Shown: positions 20,760 to 29,210 of the stretch, piece by piece
Layout of the letters: each line of letters opens with the position of its first letter
How positions within the stretch are numbered: the stretch's first letter is position 1
Origin: an uncultured Thiothrix sp.
Lineage (GTDB): Bacteria > Pseudomonadota > Gammaproteobacteria > Thiotrichales > Thiotrichaceae
DNA: 64,000 nt
NCBI RefSeq assembly: GCF_937873765.1
Contig: NZ_CALMZC010000042.1
Coordinates: 1 to 64,000, forward strand
Direction: 5' to 3'
The notes under the pieces: generated by a model
The model's input: the letters and a program-made list of their open reading frames with translations, nothing else
Databases searched by the model: none
Told to the model about the DNA's origin: nothing
Made by a program: the position numbers and the translations under genes

Positions 20760-21074
20760 TATGTTTATACCTACCACTATAAAGTGTATTTGATCATAGC
20801 AAGAAGCCACTGAGTTTGATAAAGTTTACGCCTAACGTGAGCAATGGGTGGGCACTTCACTTAAATACGCTTGTATTAGGATTTGCTTAAATAAATCACA
20901 ATAAACATACAACTCAACTTCTTGCGAACTACCAAACATGTACCCTTTACTTCAAATAACTCATCACTCACTCAAGGCTGTTTGAAAACTTAGCTGCATT
21001 CAAGCTAGGTTTTGATTAAAAATTGGAGTTCTCAAAAAGTACTCGTCATTCATTGACATCAAGCAGGACACATT
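20760..21074. promoter_or_regulatory. Divergent intergenic region of the two Ter operons
   Basis: About 315 bases separate the TerD-protease gene (minus) from the ATP-grasp gene (plus). It must contain both promoters. It is AT-rich; I see no clear consensus hexamers, operator repeats or small gene, so no sites are assigned. Confidence 0.4.
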
Positions 21075-22094
21075 ATGCGTATTTGGTTCAATAAAACATT
21101 CTCCAGTATTAGCTCTATTTTTTATAATCTGCGCCAAGCTAAGGATGTAGGTCAGCTCACTATTATTGCTAGTCATACCAACGCTTATGCTCCTGCTTTA
21201 GGCGCAGCTCACGAAGCTTATGTTGAGCCTAGTGGATTAGTCGGTGCAGCCTATTTAGGCTGGTGCTTGAAGTTTTGCCAAGAACAGCGAATCGATCTGT
21301 TTTGGGTAGCGAAAGAAGCTCGTTACTTAAGCAACCATAAAGAAAAATTTGCACAGATAGGTACTAAACTATTAGTAGTGGCTACTTCAGAAGTTTTAGG
21401 CCTATTAAATAATAAAGGCGTATTTTATCGCAGCCTACCTCCCGAAGTTGCGCTGACTATGGAGAATATTAGTGTGCGCACTAAGGAGGAGTTTGATCAA
21501 GCAGTTGCTGAGCTTTCTCAGCGCCATGCTAGCCTTTGTGTCAAACCTGCTGTTTCTATTTATGGCTTGGGCTTTCGTATTTTGGATACCACTCAAGCCA
21601 GCATTACTCACCTACTTCAAGGGATTGAATATCAAATTCCTTTAGACGAACTCCGAGCTGGCATGGAGAAAACACCCGTATTTCCCGAGCTATTAATCAT
21701 GGAAAATTTAAATGGTCACGAATGGAGCGTAGACTGTGTCGGGCGTCAAGGTCAGCTAATCTGTGCTATCCAGCGCCGTAAATTAGCCAAAGGCTTAGGC
21801 CAAGTAATTGATAATGATGCTGAAATTCAAGGTATGGTAGAACGCCTTACTCTGCATTTTCAGTTGAATGGTATTTTTAACATCCAATTTAAATTGGGCG
21901 CTCAGGGGCCTAGGTTATTAGAAATTAATGCTCGACCTTCAGGTGGCATTGGTATGGCCTGCTTGGCTGGCGTCAACCTAGCAGAGTTAGTTTTGAAAAG
22001 CTTAGAGTCTGAAGTGGTAGCTGTGCCGCCCATTCAGTATGGAAGACGAGTATCTGAACTGAATGCCCCAGTCCTATTAGAGGCTGCCAGTTAA
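21075..22094 (+). CDS. ATP-grasp enzyme of the Ter cluster
   Basis: ATP-grasp-fold ligase of 339 residues, the type found in Ter biosynthetic operons. An N-terminal preATP-grasp region (QLTIIASHTNAYAPALGAA) is followed by the central ATP-binding region (SLCVKPAVSIYGLGFRIL, LLIMENLNGHEWSVDCVG) and the metal-binding LLEINARPSGGIGMA near residue 300. Such enzymes form amide or similar bonds via acylphosphates; in this setting it is proposed to ligate an amino acid or similar group to the pathway's metabolite. It is divergent from the enzyme operon and precedes the terD genes. Substrate is unknown. Confidence 0.83.
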   Translation: MRIWFNKTFSSISSIFYNLRQAKDVGQLTIIASHTNAYAPALGAAHEAYVEPSGLVGAAYLGWCLKFCQEQRIDLFWVAKEARYLSNHKEKFAQIGTKLLVVATSEVLGLLNNKGVFYRSLPPEVALTMENISVRTKEEFDQAVAELSQRHASLCVKPAVSIYGLGFRILDTTQASITHLLQGIEYQIPLDELRAGMEKTPVFPELLIMENLNGHEWSVDCVGRQGQLICAIQRRKLAKGLGQVIDNDAEIQGMVERLTLHFQLNGIFNIQFKLGAQGPRLLEINARPSGGIGMACLAGVNLAELVLKSLESEVVAVPPIQYGRRVSELNAPVLLEAAS

Positions 22095-22189
22095 CTCAAC
22101 TTTAAGTCGGATTTATTTTTTACAACCGCTTTATTAAGTCAATATAACTATTTAATAAACTTCTTAATAAACTAAAAATGGAGGCGATG

Positions 22190-22780
22190 ATGGCTGTTAG
22201 TTTAAGTAAAGGGCAACGTATTACCCTAGAAAAACAAGGTGGCAGTACCTTAACTAAAGTACGTATGGGTCTAGGTTGGGACCCCATTAAGAAAAAAGGT
22301 GGCTTATTTGGTAGCTTACTGGGTGGTGGCGGTGGAGATATTGATTTAGATGCCTCGTGCTTACTCTTAGATGCACAAAAAAACCTGTTAGATGTAGTTT
22401 GGTTCCGTCAATTACAAAGCAGGGATAATTCAATTACACACTCTGGAGATAATCGTACAGGTGAAGGCTCTGGTGATGATGAAGTTATTTATGTTGATTT
22501 AACTCGTATCCCCAATAGCGTTGCGCATTTAGCTTTTACTGTCTGCTCCTTCCGTGGACAAACCTTTAATGAAGTCGAAAACGCTTTTTGCCGCCTAATT
22601 GATGATAGCAATAATACTGAACTCGCTCGCTTCAATCTCTCTGATAAAGGTTCTCATACTGGCGTAGTGATGGCGATTATTAGTCGCAGCGGTACCAGCT
22701 GGCAAATGAAAGCTGTTGGTACACCCACAGCGGGAGCGATTGCGAATGATATGATGCCTGCAGTCATAGCTGCCATCTAG
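22190..22780 (+). CDS. TerD-family protein 1
   Basis: TerD-fold beta-sandwich of 196 residues. The Ca2+-binding motifs are present: DIDLDASCLLLD near residue 45 and HSGDNRTGEGSGDDEVIYVDL-like sequence after it. A Gly-rich insert (GGLFGSLLGGGGG) precedes the first motif. The start MAVSLSKGQ at 22190 is preferred over ATGs at 22178 and 22187, because GGAGG sits 5 bases upstream and TerD proteins begin with this motif. The C-terminal half lacks the usual AEFY..RNGEWKF strand and is more divergent. It is first of four consecutive TerD-family genes, 11 bp before the next. Confidence 0.88.
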   Translation: MAVSLSKGQRITLEKQGGSTLTKVRMGLGWDPIKKKGGLFGSLLGGGGGDIDLDASCLLLDAQKNLLDVVWFRQLQSRDNSITHSGDNRTGEGSGDDEVIYVDLTRIPNSVAHLAFTVCSFRGQTFNEVENAFCRLIDDSNNTELARFNLSDKGSHTGVVMAIISRSGTSWQMKAVGTPTAGAIANDMMPAVIAAI

Positions 22781-22790
22781 GAGCATTAAC

Positions 22791-24005
22791 ATGTCTATTA
22801 CTCAATTAGTGGCGGGTGCCAATTGCGCTATTCCTAAAGAACTGCTGAAGGTAGAAGTTCAATTAACGCCATACCAGTTAAATGGTGTAGAAGTTGACAT
22901 CTCTGCTTTTCTCTTAGCTAGCAATGGCAAAGTGCGGGGTGATGAGGACATGGTGTTTTATGGGCAACCCAGCCCCGGTAATGGTAGTGTTGCTTTAACG
23001 AGTAATACCGCAGGGCAAGCAAGCTTCAATGTTAATTTACCTGCCTTGAATCACCTTACTGAAAAAATTGCCTTTACCGCCACGATCCATGAAAACCGTC
23101 AATCCTTTGGCGCTTTTCAAAGTGTAAAGGTAACGGTCAAATCTGCTACGGCTACTTTGCTGGAAGCCAATATCAGTACGAATGGCATGATTGAGTCCGC
23201 TCTAATCTTAGGCGAAATCTATTTACGCCAAGGGCAATGGAAATTTCGCTCTGTAGCCCAAGGTTTTGCCGGTGGCTTACAACCTTTGGCTGAGCATTTT
23301 GGTGTAGAAGTGAGCAGTCCTACGCCCAGCCCTGCACCTGCACCTGCACCTGCACCTGCACCACCCAAAAAACCTGTTTCTTTAAATAAAATCACCCTTG
23401 ATAAATCCCGTCCGACTGTCAGCCTTGAGAAAAAGACGGAAGGGTTTGGTGAGATTCGCGTCAATTTAAACTGGAATCGCGCCTCAGCGGCACCGAAATC
23501 AGGGGGTGGTTTATTAGGTGGGCTGTTTGGTGGCAGTGCAAATAAACGCGTGGATTTAGATGTTGGTTGCTTATATGAGCAGGCAGATGGCTCTATCAGT
23601 GCTATTCAAGCTTTAGGTAATCGCTTCGGCTCTTTTCATACTGACCCTTATATCGAACTCAAGGGTGATGATAGAACGGGAGCAATTAGTGAAGGTGAAT
23701 GGCTGCATATTAATGGGCAGCAATGGCAAACATTCCGACGTATCTTGATCTATGCCTTTATTTATGAGGGTGCACCCAATTGGGCACAAACTGACGGTGT
23801 AGTCACTATCTATGTTCCTAATGAAACTCCCTTAGAAATTCGCCTAACTGAAGGTAGTAATCATTTAGGCATGTGTGCGATTGTGTTATTAGAAAATGAT
23901 CGTGGCACACTCAAGGTTAATCGTGAAGTTCGTTATTTCCAAGGCCATCAAGAATTAGATCGAGCCTACCATTGGGGCTTAAATTGGCGAGCAGGCTCTA
24001 AATAA
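22791..24005 (+). CDS. Double-domain TerD-family protein with Pro-Ala linker
   Basis: A 404-residue protein with two TerD-type domains. The first (residues about 1-175) keeps the fold signature (VDISAFLLASNGKV, GEIYLRQGQWKFRSVAQGF) but its calcium loop is degraded to LTSNTAGQ. A (Pro-Ala) linker follows at residues about 178-195, encoded by five perfect CCTGCA repeats. The second domain (about 200-404) has VDLDVGCLY and KGDDRTGAISEGEW, and a Gly-rich insert like that of TerD protein 1. The AGGAG before the ATG overlaps the stop region of the previous gene. It may act as a bivalent scaffold in the Ter membrane complex; that role is inferred. Confidence 0.85.
   Translation: MSITQLVAGANCAIPKELLKVEVQLTPYQLNGVEVDISAFLLASNGKVRGDEDMVFYGQPSPGNGSVALTSNTAGQASFNVNLPALNHLTEKIAFTATIHENRQSFGAFQSVKVTVKSATATLLEANISTNGMIESALILGEIYLRQGQWKFRSVAQGFAGGLQPLAEHFGVEVSSPTPSPAPAPAPAPAPPKKPVSLNKITLDKSRPTVSLEKKTEGFGEIRVNLNWNRASAAPKSGGGLLGGLFGGSANKRVDLDVGCLYEQADGSISAIQALGNRFGSFHTDPYIELKGDDRTGAISEGEWLHINGQQWQTFRRILIYAFIYEGAPNWAQTDGVVTIYVPNETPLEIRLTEGSNHLGMCAIVLLENDRGTLKVNREVRYFQGHQELDRAYHWGLNWRAGSK
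23331..23360 (+). repeat. Five tandem CCTGCA hexamers
   Basis: Perfect in-frame hexamer repeat encoding the Pro-Ala linker of the double TerD protein. Slippage would change linker length by two residues without breaking the frame. Confidence 0.9.
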
Positions 24006-24028
24006 AATAAATGAAAGGAGAACCAAAT

Positions 24029-24607
24029 ATGGCATTGAGTTTACAAAAAGGCGGCAATCTTTCTCTCAGTAAAACAGACCCCAGTTTAACTAAAATTTTA
24101 GTTGGCTTAGGTTGGGACGAACGCACCACTGATGGTAATAGCTTTGACCTAGATGCCAGCGCTTTCTTACTAGCAGCAGGTGATAAGGTACGTAGTGACA
24201 GCGATTTTATTTTCTACAATCAATTAAAGTCTCCTGATGGCTCTGTTGAGCATACGGGTGACAACCGCACTGGCCAAGGTGCTGGCGATGATGAATCGCT
24301 CAAAGTAGATTTAAGTAAAGTCCCTGCAGAAATCACCAAAATTGCCTTTACTGTGACGATTCATGATGCTGAAGCGCGGCGGCAAAATTTTGGTCAAGTG
24401 AGTAATGCCTTTATCCGCATCGTTAATGATTTAACGGGTGCAGAAATCGTTCGTTATGACCTAGCCGAAGATTATTCAACTGAAACCGCCATGATCTTTG
24501 GCGAGCTGTATAGATACAACAGTGAGTGGAAATTCCGCGCTGTTGGCCAAGGTTATGCAGGTGGACTTAAAGCAATGTGCGATCAGTTTGGTATTCGGAT
24601 CGGTTAA
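24029..24607 (+). CDS. terD: TerD-family protein 3 (canonical)
   Basis: Canonical TerD/TerE-type protein of 192 residues: [13 protein letters not shown] start, [18 protein letters not shown] and [15 protein letters not shown] calcium-binding motifs, [18 protein letters not shown] and the C-terminal [20 protein letters not shown] set the start at 24029 because AAAGGAG lies 8 bases upstream and MALSL is the family N-terminus; an ATG at 24011 would precede that ribosome site. TerD proteins bind Ca2+ and associate with membrane TerC. It is very similar to the next gene, suggesting tandem duplication. Confidence 0.93.
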   Translation: MALSLQKGGNLSLSKTDPSLTKILVGLGWDERTTDGNSFDLDASAFLLAAGDKVRSDSDFIFYNQLKSPDGSVEHTGDNRTGQGAGDDESLKVDLSKVPAEITKIAFTVTIHDAEARRQNFGQVSNAFIRIVNDLTGAEIVRYDLAEDYSTETAMIFGELYRYNSEWKFRAVGQGYAGGLKAMCDQFGIRIG

Positions 24608-24636
24608 TTTTTAAAACTAATTAAGGAGCAACAACA

Positions 24637-25215
24637 ATGGCAGTCAGTTTACAAAAAGGTGGCAATGTTTCTCTCTCTAAGGAAGCACCCGGTTTAACAA
24701 CCATTACCGTCGGTTTAGGTTGGGATTTACGTCAAACGGATGGCACTGATTTCGACTTAGATGCCTCTATTTTCATGTTAGGTGAGAATGGTAAAGTCCT
24801 CTCAGACGACTCTTTCATTTTCTACAACAATAAAAAATCAGCTTGCGGCAATGTCGAACATCTGGGTGATAACCGCTCAGGTGCCGGTGATGGCGATGAT
24901 GAACAAGTTAAAGTTAATTTAGCTGGCTTAGCTGATGCTGTTAAAAAACTAGTATTCTGTGTAACTATTCATGACGCCGAAGCGAGACGCCAAAACTTTG
25001 GTCAAGTGAGCAATGCTTATATTCGTCTCGTCAATGTAGCAGATGGCAAAGAAATTGCCCGTTATGACTTATCGGAAGATGCTAGCGTCGAAACAGCAAT
25101 GCTGTTTGGTGAAATCTATCGCCATAATGCTGAATGGAAATTCAAAGCGATTGGTCAAGGCTTCGCTGGTGGCTTAGGCCCTATGGCTTCTTCTATGGGT
25201 GTTAACCTTGGTTAA
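24637..25215 (+). CDS. TerD-family protein 4 (canonical)
   Basis: TerD/TerE paralogue of 192 residues with [58 protein letters not shown] and [24 protein letters not shown] lies 8 bases before the ATG. It is 29 bp after TerD protein 3 and followed by a strong terminator, so it ends the ATP-grasp-TerD transcript, with TerC/TerB downstream read partly or separately. All calcium motifs are intact. Confidence 0.93.
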   Translation: MAVSLQKGGNVSLSKEAPGLTTITVGLGWDLRQTDGTDFDLDASIFMLGENGKVLSDDSFIFYNNKKSACGNVEHLGDNRSGAGDGDDEQVKVNLAGLADAVKKLVFCVTIHDAEARRQNFGQVSNAYIRLVNVADGKEIARYDLSEDASVETAMLFGEIYRHNAEWKFKAIGQGFAGGLGPMASSMGVNLG

Positions 25216-25243
25216 CAGGCTCATTTTAGACTAAGTCCTTTGT

Positions 25244-25272
25244 ACAGGCATCTTTATAGATGCCTGTTTTTC
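25244..25272 (+). terminator. Intrinsic terminator after the terD genes
   Basis: A 10-bp perfect stem ACAGGCATCT (25244-25253) pairs with AGATGCCTGT (25258-25267) around TTAT and is followed by TTTTT. It separates the TerD genes from the DUF475/TerB pair. Confidence 0.9.
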
Positions 25273-25300
25273 TATGTGCTTATGGTAGTTAGCTCTCATT

Positions 25301-26344
25301 ATGTTCCAAGATTTTAAATACTCTATTTTCGTTACTATTTTATGCGTCGGCCTAGCTATTTGGTGGGGCTTTTCCTCACCTATGGGCGTTTTGACAGCAG
25401 TTTTTCTGGTGCTGGTTTTAGGCGTTATGGAAGTAAGTTTATCTTTCGACAATGCGGTCGTGAATGCCTCCATTCTTAAGGAAATGGATGAAAAGTGGCA
25501 ACAGATCTTCTTAACTGTGGGTATCCTAATCGCCGTCTTTGGGATGCGCTTAGTATTTCCTATCGTGATTGTTGCAATAGCGACAGGCTTGGGCACGATT
25601 GAAGTCATTAATATGGCTCTCAATAACCCTGAAGAGTATTCTCGTCACCTCAAAGATAGCCATGCAGGTATTGCTGCATTTGGTGGTATGTTCCTGTTAC
25701 TTGTTTTTCTGGACTTTATGTTTGACAAAGACAAAGAGGTTCACTGGTTAGGTGCCTTTGAAGAAAAAATGAGTGCTTTGGGCAAGCTAGATGTGATGAG
25801 CATTTTCATCGCTTTAATAACGTTGTTCTTATTACAAGAATTTTTACCGCTTGATAAAGAAACTCGCCTCACTGTACTCGTTGCTGGTTTAGGAGGGGTG
25901 GTCTTATATATCGCAGTAAGTAGCTTGGATATCTTCTTTGAAAAAGAGGAAGAAGAGGGTGCTTCTGTCTCTGAAACCGTTAAACGGAATGGTTTGGCGG
26001 GGTTCCTATACCTAGAAGTTCTCGATGCTTCATTTTCTTTTGATGGGGTTATTGGCGCTTTCGCGATTACCAATGATGTCGTCATCATTATGTTAGGCTT
26101 AGCCATTGGTGCCATGTTTGTACGTTCAATGACAGTACATTTGGTACATAAAGGTACTTTAGATGAGTACATTTACTTAGAGCATGGAGCACATTATGGC
26201 ATCGGTGCACTTGCGATTATTATGCTGTTGAGCATCCATTTCCATATCCCTGAAATCATCACTGGCTTAATTGGTGTCAGTTTCATTGTTGCATCAGTCA
26301 TAGCTTCAATGAAACATAATAAAAAAGCAGTTGTTGACGCTTAA
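25301..26344 (+). CDS. TerC-like integral membrane protein (DUF475)
   Basis: Polytopic inner-membrane protein of 347 residues with about nine hydrophobic segments. Two repeat halves each carry an acidic membrane motif, LGVMEVSLSFDNAVV near residue 45 and FLYLEVLDASFSFDGVIGAF near residue 230, typical of the TerC superfamily of metal-ion exporters or sensors; length and sequence fit the DUF475 branch. In Ter systems TerC anchors TerD and TerB proteins at the membrane. It is 18 bp before terB and preceded by a terminator, so it may have its own promoter. Confidence 0.88.
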   Translation: MFQDFKYSIFVTILCVGLAIWWGFSSPMGVLTAVFLVLVLGVMEVSLSFDNAVVNASILKEMDEKWQQIFLTVGILIAVFGMRLVFPIVIVAIATGLGTIEVINMALNNPEEYSRHLKDSHAGIAAFGGMFLLLVFLDFMFDKDKEVHWLGAFEEKMSALGKLDVMSIFIALITLFLLQEFLPLDKETRLTVLVAGLGGVVLYIAVSSLDIFFEKEEEEGASVSETVKRNGLAGFLYLEVLDASFSFDGVIGAFAITNDVVIIMLGLAIGAMFVRSMTVHLVHKGTLDEYIYLEHGAHYGIGALAIIMLLSIHFHIPEIITGLIGVSFIVASVIASMKHNKKAVVDA

Positions 26345-26362
26345 ATTAAAGGAGAAAAAACC

Positions 26363-26818
26363 ATGTCTTTCTTAGATAGTTTAAAACAAAAAGCCGGCGA
26401 AGCTCGCAGCAAACTGGCTAATGAAGTTAGTAAGTTCCGTAATCGTGAATTTATGGAAGCTTGTGTAGCAGGCTGCGCTTTAGTCGCTGCTGCTGACGGC
26501 AGTATCGACTCCGCTGAAAAGCAGAAAATGATGAAATTCATTCAACAATCAGATGAATTAAAAGTGTTTGACACCAAAGATGTCATTGCCTTTTTTAACA
26601 AAGTTGCTGAGAACTTTGAATTTGATAATGAAATTGGTAAGGCAGAAGCTTTAAAAGTGATTGGCAAACTACGCAGCAAGCCCGATGCAGCCCGCTTGAT
26701 GGTACGTGTGTGTTGTGCGATTGGTAGTGCTGATGGCAATTTCGATGACAAGGAAAAGCAAATCATTCAAGCCATGTGCCGCGACCTAAACATCCCAAGT
26801 GATGACTTTGGTCTTTAA
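26363..26818 (+). CDS. terB: TerB-family stress protein
   Basis: Helical cytoplasmic protein of 151 residues. Two pseudo-symmetric acidic motifs, AAADGSIDSAEKQKM near residue 37 and GSADGNFDDKEKQII near residue 120, are the TerB metal-binding signatures. AAAGGAG lies 8 bases before the ATG. TerB bridges TerC and partner proteins in tellurite-resistance type complexes. It is the last gene of the plus-strand Ter block and is followed by a long hairpin. Confidence 0.92.
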   Translation: MSFLDSLKQKAGEARSKLANEVSKFRNREFMEACVAGCALVAAADGSIDSAEKQKMMKFIQQSDELKVFDTKDVIAFFNKVAENFEFDNEIGKAEALKVIGKLRSKPDAARLMVRVCCAIGSADGNFDDKEKQIIQAMCRDLNIPSDDFGL

Positions 26819-26829
26819 GCAGTAAGCAA

Positions 26830-26864
26830 GCCACTTGCCCACTTAAATTAGGTGGGCAAGTGGC
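26830..26864. terminator. Long hairpin between terB and the aminotransferase gene
   Basis: A perfect 13-bp stem GCCACTTGCCCAC (26830-26842) pairs with GTGGGCAAGTGGC (26852-26864), loop of 9 bases, placed between convergent genes. No T tract on either strand, so it is a hairpin terminator or barrier of uncertain efficiency. Confidence 0.55.
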
Positions 26865-26874
26865 TATCAGATGC

Positions 26875-28050
26875 TTAGACGGAAGCGATACGCTCGATCG
26901 CTTTTTCTAAATTAGACATACTGGTAGCAAAAGACATCCGGATATAACCGGGCGCACCAAAGGCAGAGCCGGGTACCATCGCCACCCCAACTTTATCCAA
27001 TAAATAGCCTGATAAAGCTGTATCATCTGCCAAGCCCAAGCGTTTAATCATACCTTCAACATTCGGAAAACTATAAAAAGTACCCGCTGCAGGTAAGCAA
27101 TCCACTCCCTCCATTTGATTCAGGCTAGAACAGACAAAGGCATGGCGCTTTTCAAAGGCATCGACCATAGTCCGAATAAACGATTGATCACCTGTTAAAG
27201 CGACTGTTGCTGCATACTGCGAAATCGAACTGGGGTTAGAAGTACACTGAGATTGCACATCTGACATAGCTTTAATCAAAGGCGCTGGCCCCCCTGCATA
27301 GCCAATCCGCCAGCCTGTCATCGCATAAGCCTTAGATACACCATTCAATACAATGGTGCGCTCATATAAATCCGGACAAGTCGTTAAGATATTCACAAAT
27401 TGCTGATCACCAAACAAAGTATGCTCATACATGTCATCAGTAGCAATCAAGACTTGTGGATGCTTACGCAGAACTTCGCCTAAAGCAGCTAACTCAGCAG
27501 TGGTATAAGCCATACCGGTTGGATTAGACGGGCTATTCAGCACCAAAACTTTAGTGCGTGGCGTAATGGCTGCTTCTAATTTAGCCGGTGATAATTTTAA
27601 ATGTTCTGCTTGGGTAGTTGGTACAATAACTGGTGTGCCATCCGCCAATAACACCATATCTGGATAAGACACCCAATACGGTGCAGGAATAATGACTTCA
27701 TCACCAGCTCCTAAGAAGGCTTGGCAGAGATTATAAAAAGTCTGCTTACCACCTGAAGACACAATGATTTGTTTGGCGTTGTATTCCAAACCATTTTCAT
27801 TTTTGAATTTATTAATAATCGCTTGTTTGAGCTCCGGCGTACCATCAACAGCGGTGTAACGCGTCTTACCAGTATGAATCGCTTCAATCCCTGCTTCTTG
27901 AATGTGCTTAGGGGTGTCGAAATCGGGTTCACCCACGCTCAGGCTAATAATATCGCGACCCTGAGCCTTTAATTGTGCAGCTAAAGCACTCATTGCCAGA
28001 GTGGGTGAAGGTTTAATGCGCCCGATGCGCTCTGCAAGCTGAATGTTCAC
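26875..28050 (-). CDS. Class I/II aminotransferase, aspartate aminotransferase Ib type
   Basis: PLP enzyme of 391 residues that probably transfers the amino group between aspartate and 2-oxoglutarate. Motifs: SVGEPDFDTPKHI, SSGGKQTFYNL, NSPSNPTGMAYT (substrate carboxylate/PLP contacts), and the Schiff-base Lys240 in LNGVSKAYAMTGWRIGY, with an Arg near the C-terminus (GYIRMSFATS) for the alpha-carboxylate. This is the Ib subgroup. It is convergent with terB and not obviously part of the Ter system. Confidence 0.92.
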   Translation of the reverse strand: MNIQLAERIGRIKPSPTLAMSALAAQLKAQGRDIISLSVGEPDFDTPKHIQEAGIEAIHTGKTRYTAVDGTPELKQAIINKFKNENGLEYNAKQIIVSSGGKQTFYNLCQAFLGAGDEVIIPAPYWVSYPDMVLLADGTPVIVPTTQAEHLKLSPAKLEAAITPRTKVLVLNSPSNPTGMAYTTAELAALGEVLRKHPQVLIATDDMYEHTLFGDQQFVNILTTCPDLYERTIVLNGVSKAYAMTGWRIGYAGGPAPLIKAMSDVQSQCTSNPSSISQYAATVALTGDQSFIRTMVDAFEKRHAFVCSSLNQMEGVDCLPAAGTFYSFPNVEGMIKRLGLADDTALSGYLLDKVGVAMVPGSAFGAPGYIRMSFATSMSNLEKAIERIASV

Positions 28051-28413
28051 TTTTTATAAATCAACCATTTACAGTTTTTAAACAATACAGCAAGCCAGCA
28101 GTGACTTGCCATCCATTTGTATGCTTATTGCGGTTTCCTATGTTAGCGCCTCAGGCTTTAGAAAAATAGCAAACTAACAGACTTTATCGGCTACTTAAGG
28201 AACAACATGCACCTTTTTAGTACTTTAATTTGGCTATTACCTTAAGGCGCTATGCTGCCATTTAACTAAAAAATTGCTAACTACTACAGCCTAGTCTTCT
28301 CTATAGAGCTTTCTAGTGAAACCGCAAGCTTAATGACCTGTATCAAGATAGTAAGCAGTTAAAACGCTTAGGATAGTTTTATTCAAAACAATCTTTACTT
28401 GAGGATCAAGGCA
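28051..28413. other. Intergenic region between aminotransferase and ompW
   Basis: About 360 AT-rich bases carrying the divergent promoters. I see no RNA gene or strong hairpin. A 12-codon ORF with a ribosome-site-like AAGGA (28207-28245) exists but is too short to support. Confidence 0.5.
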
Positions 28414-29004
28414 ATGAAAACAGCATTAGTTGCAGGTTTAACCTTAATCGCAGCAGTCAGCACCCAAGCTTTTGCTTATGAGCAAGGTGATATGGTGGTA
28501 CGTGTAGGGGCTGCTATGGTATACCCTGCAGGTGATGGCGCTTTAAATGGTGCTTTAGATGTAGGTAACAATACTCAGTTGGGTCTCGATGGCACCTACA
28601 TGCTCAATAATCAAATAGGGATTGGCGTTTTAGCAGCGACTCCATTTAAACATGACATCACATTAAATGGTGCCAAAATCGGCTCTACTAAACATTTGCC
28701 ACCAACCGTTACTGTACAATACCACTTCAATACTAACACCCAATTCCATCCTTATGTCGGTGCAGGTGTGAACTACACCCAGTTTTTCACTGAGCGTTCA
28801 AGTTTAGGTGATTTAGAACTGAAACACTCTTTCGGTCCTGCAGTTGAAGTCGGATTTGATTATGAACTTGGGAAAAACTGGGGTGCAAATCTTGGCATTT
28901 GGTATGCTGATATTGACACTAAAGCCAAACTCAATGGCGCGAAATTAGACACTGTTAAAATTGACCCAGTGGTTTATATGATCGGTGCCTCTTACAAGTT
29001 CTGA
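28414..29004 (+). CDS. ompW: OmpW-family outer-membrane protein
   Basis: Eight-stranded outer-membrane beta-barrel of 196 residues. A signal peptide (MKTALVAGLTLIAAVSTQAFA) precedes the mature start YEQGDMVVRVGAAMVYP. Barrel features: alternating hydrophobic strands, QYHFNTNTQFHPYVGAGVNY, NWGANLGIWYADIDTKA and the C-terminal aromatic GASYKF. I set the start at ATG 28414; the upstream in-frame TTG has no role and GAGG lies just before the ATG. OmpW proteins are linked to uptake of small hydrophobic molecules and stress. An intrinsic terminator follows. Confidence 0.93.
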   Translation: MKTALVAGLTLIAAVSTQAFAYEQGDMVVRVGAAMVYPAGDGALNGALDVGNNTQLGLDGTYMLNNQIGIGVLAATPFKHDITLNGAKIGSTKHLPPTVTVQYHFNTNTQFHPYVGAGVNYTQFFTERSSLGDLELKHSFGPAVEVGFDYELGKNWGANLGIWYADIDTKAKLNGAKLDTVKIDPVVYMIGASYKF

Positions 29005-29060
29005 TAGCTCCTAGCTGTTTTCCATTCCGCAGTACATTGCCTGTCTGTCATGGGAATGGT

Positions 29061-29102
29061 TCGACTAGCTGGCTTTCCGTGTTCGCTAGCTAGTCGATTT
29101 TT
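29061..29102 (+). terminator. Intrinsic terminator of ompW
   Basis: A 10-bp stem TCGACTAGCT (29061-29070) pairs with AGCTAGTCGA (29088-29097) with a 17-base loop, followed by TTTTT. Confidence 0.8.
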
Positions 29103-29210
29103 ACGCACTACCTACCTCATAAAAAGCGAACAATAACCGTACTAGATCCCCACTTATCCGCTTAATCCCCATAATCTATGCTAAAATCTCTGGACTATCT
29201 GGAGGTTTGC

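Noticed and set aside
28207-28245. 12-codon ORF with AAGGA ribosome-like site upstream of ompW
   Set aside because: Too short to distinguish from chance in an AT-rich intergenic region; no hairpin pair typical of a leader-peptide attenuator.
29103-29210. LexA box upstream of uvrB
   Set aside because: Searched by eye for CTG-N10-CAG type sites; none found between the ompW terminator and the uvrB start.
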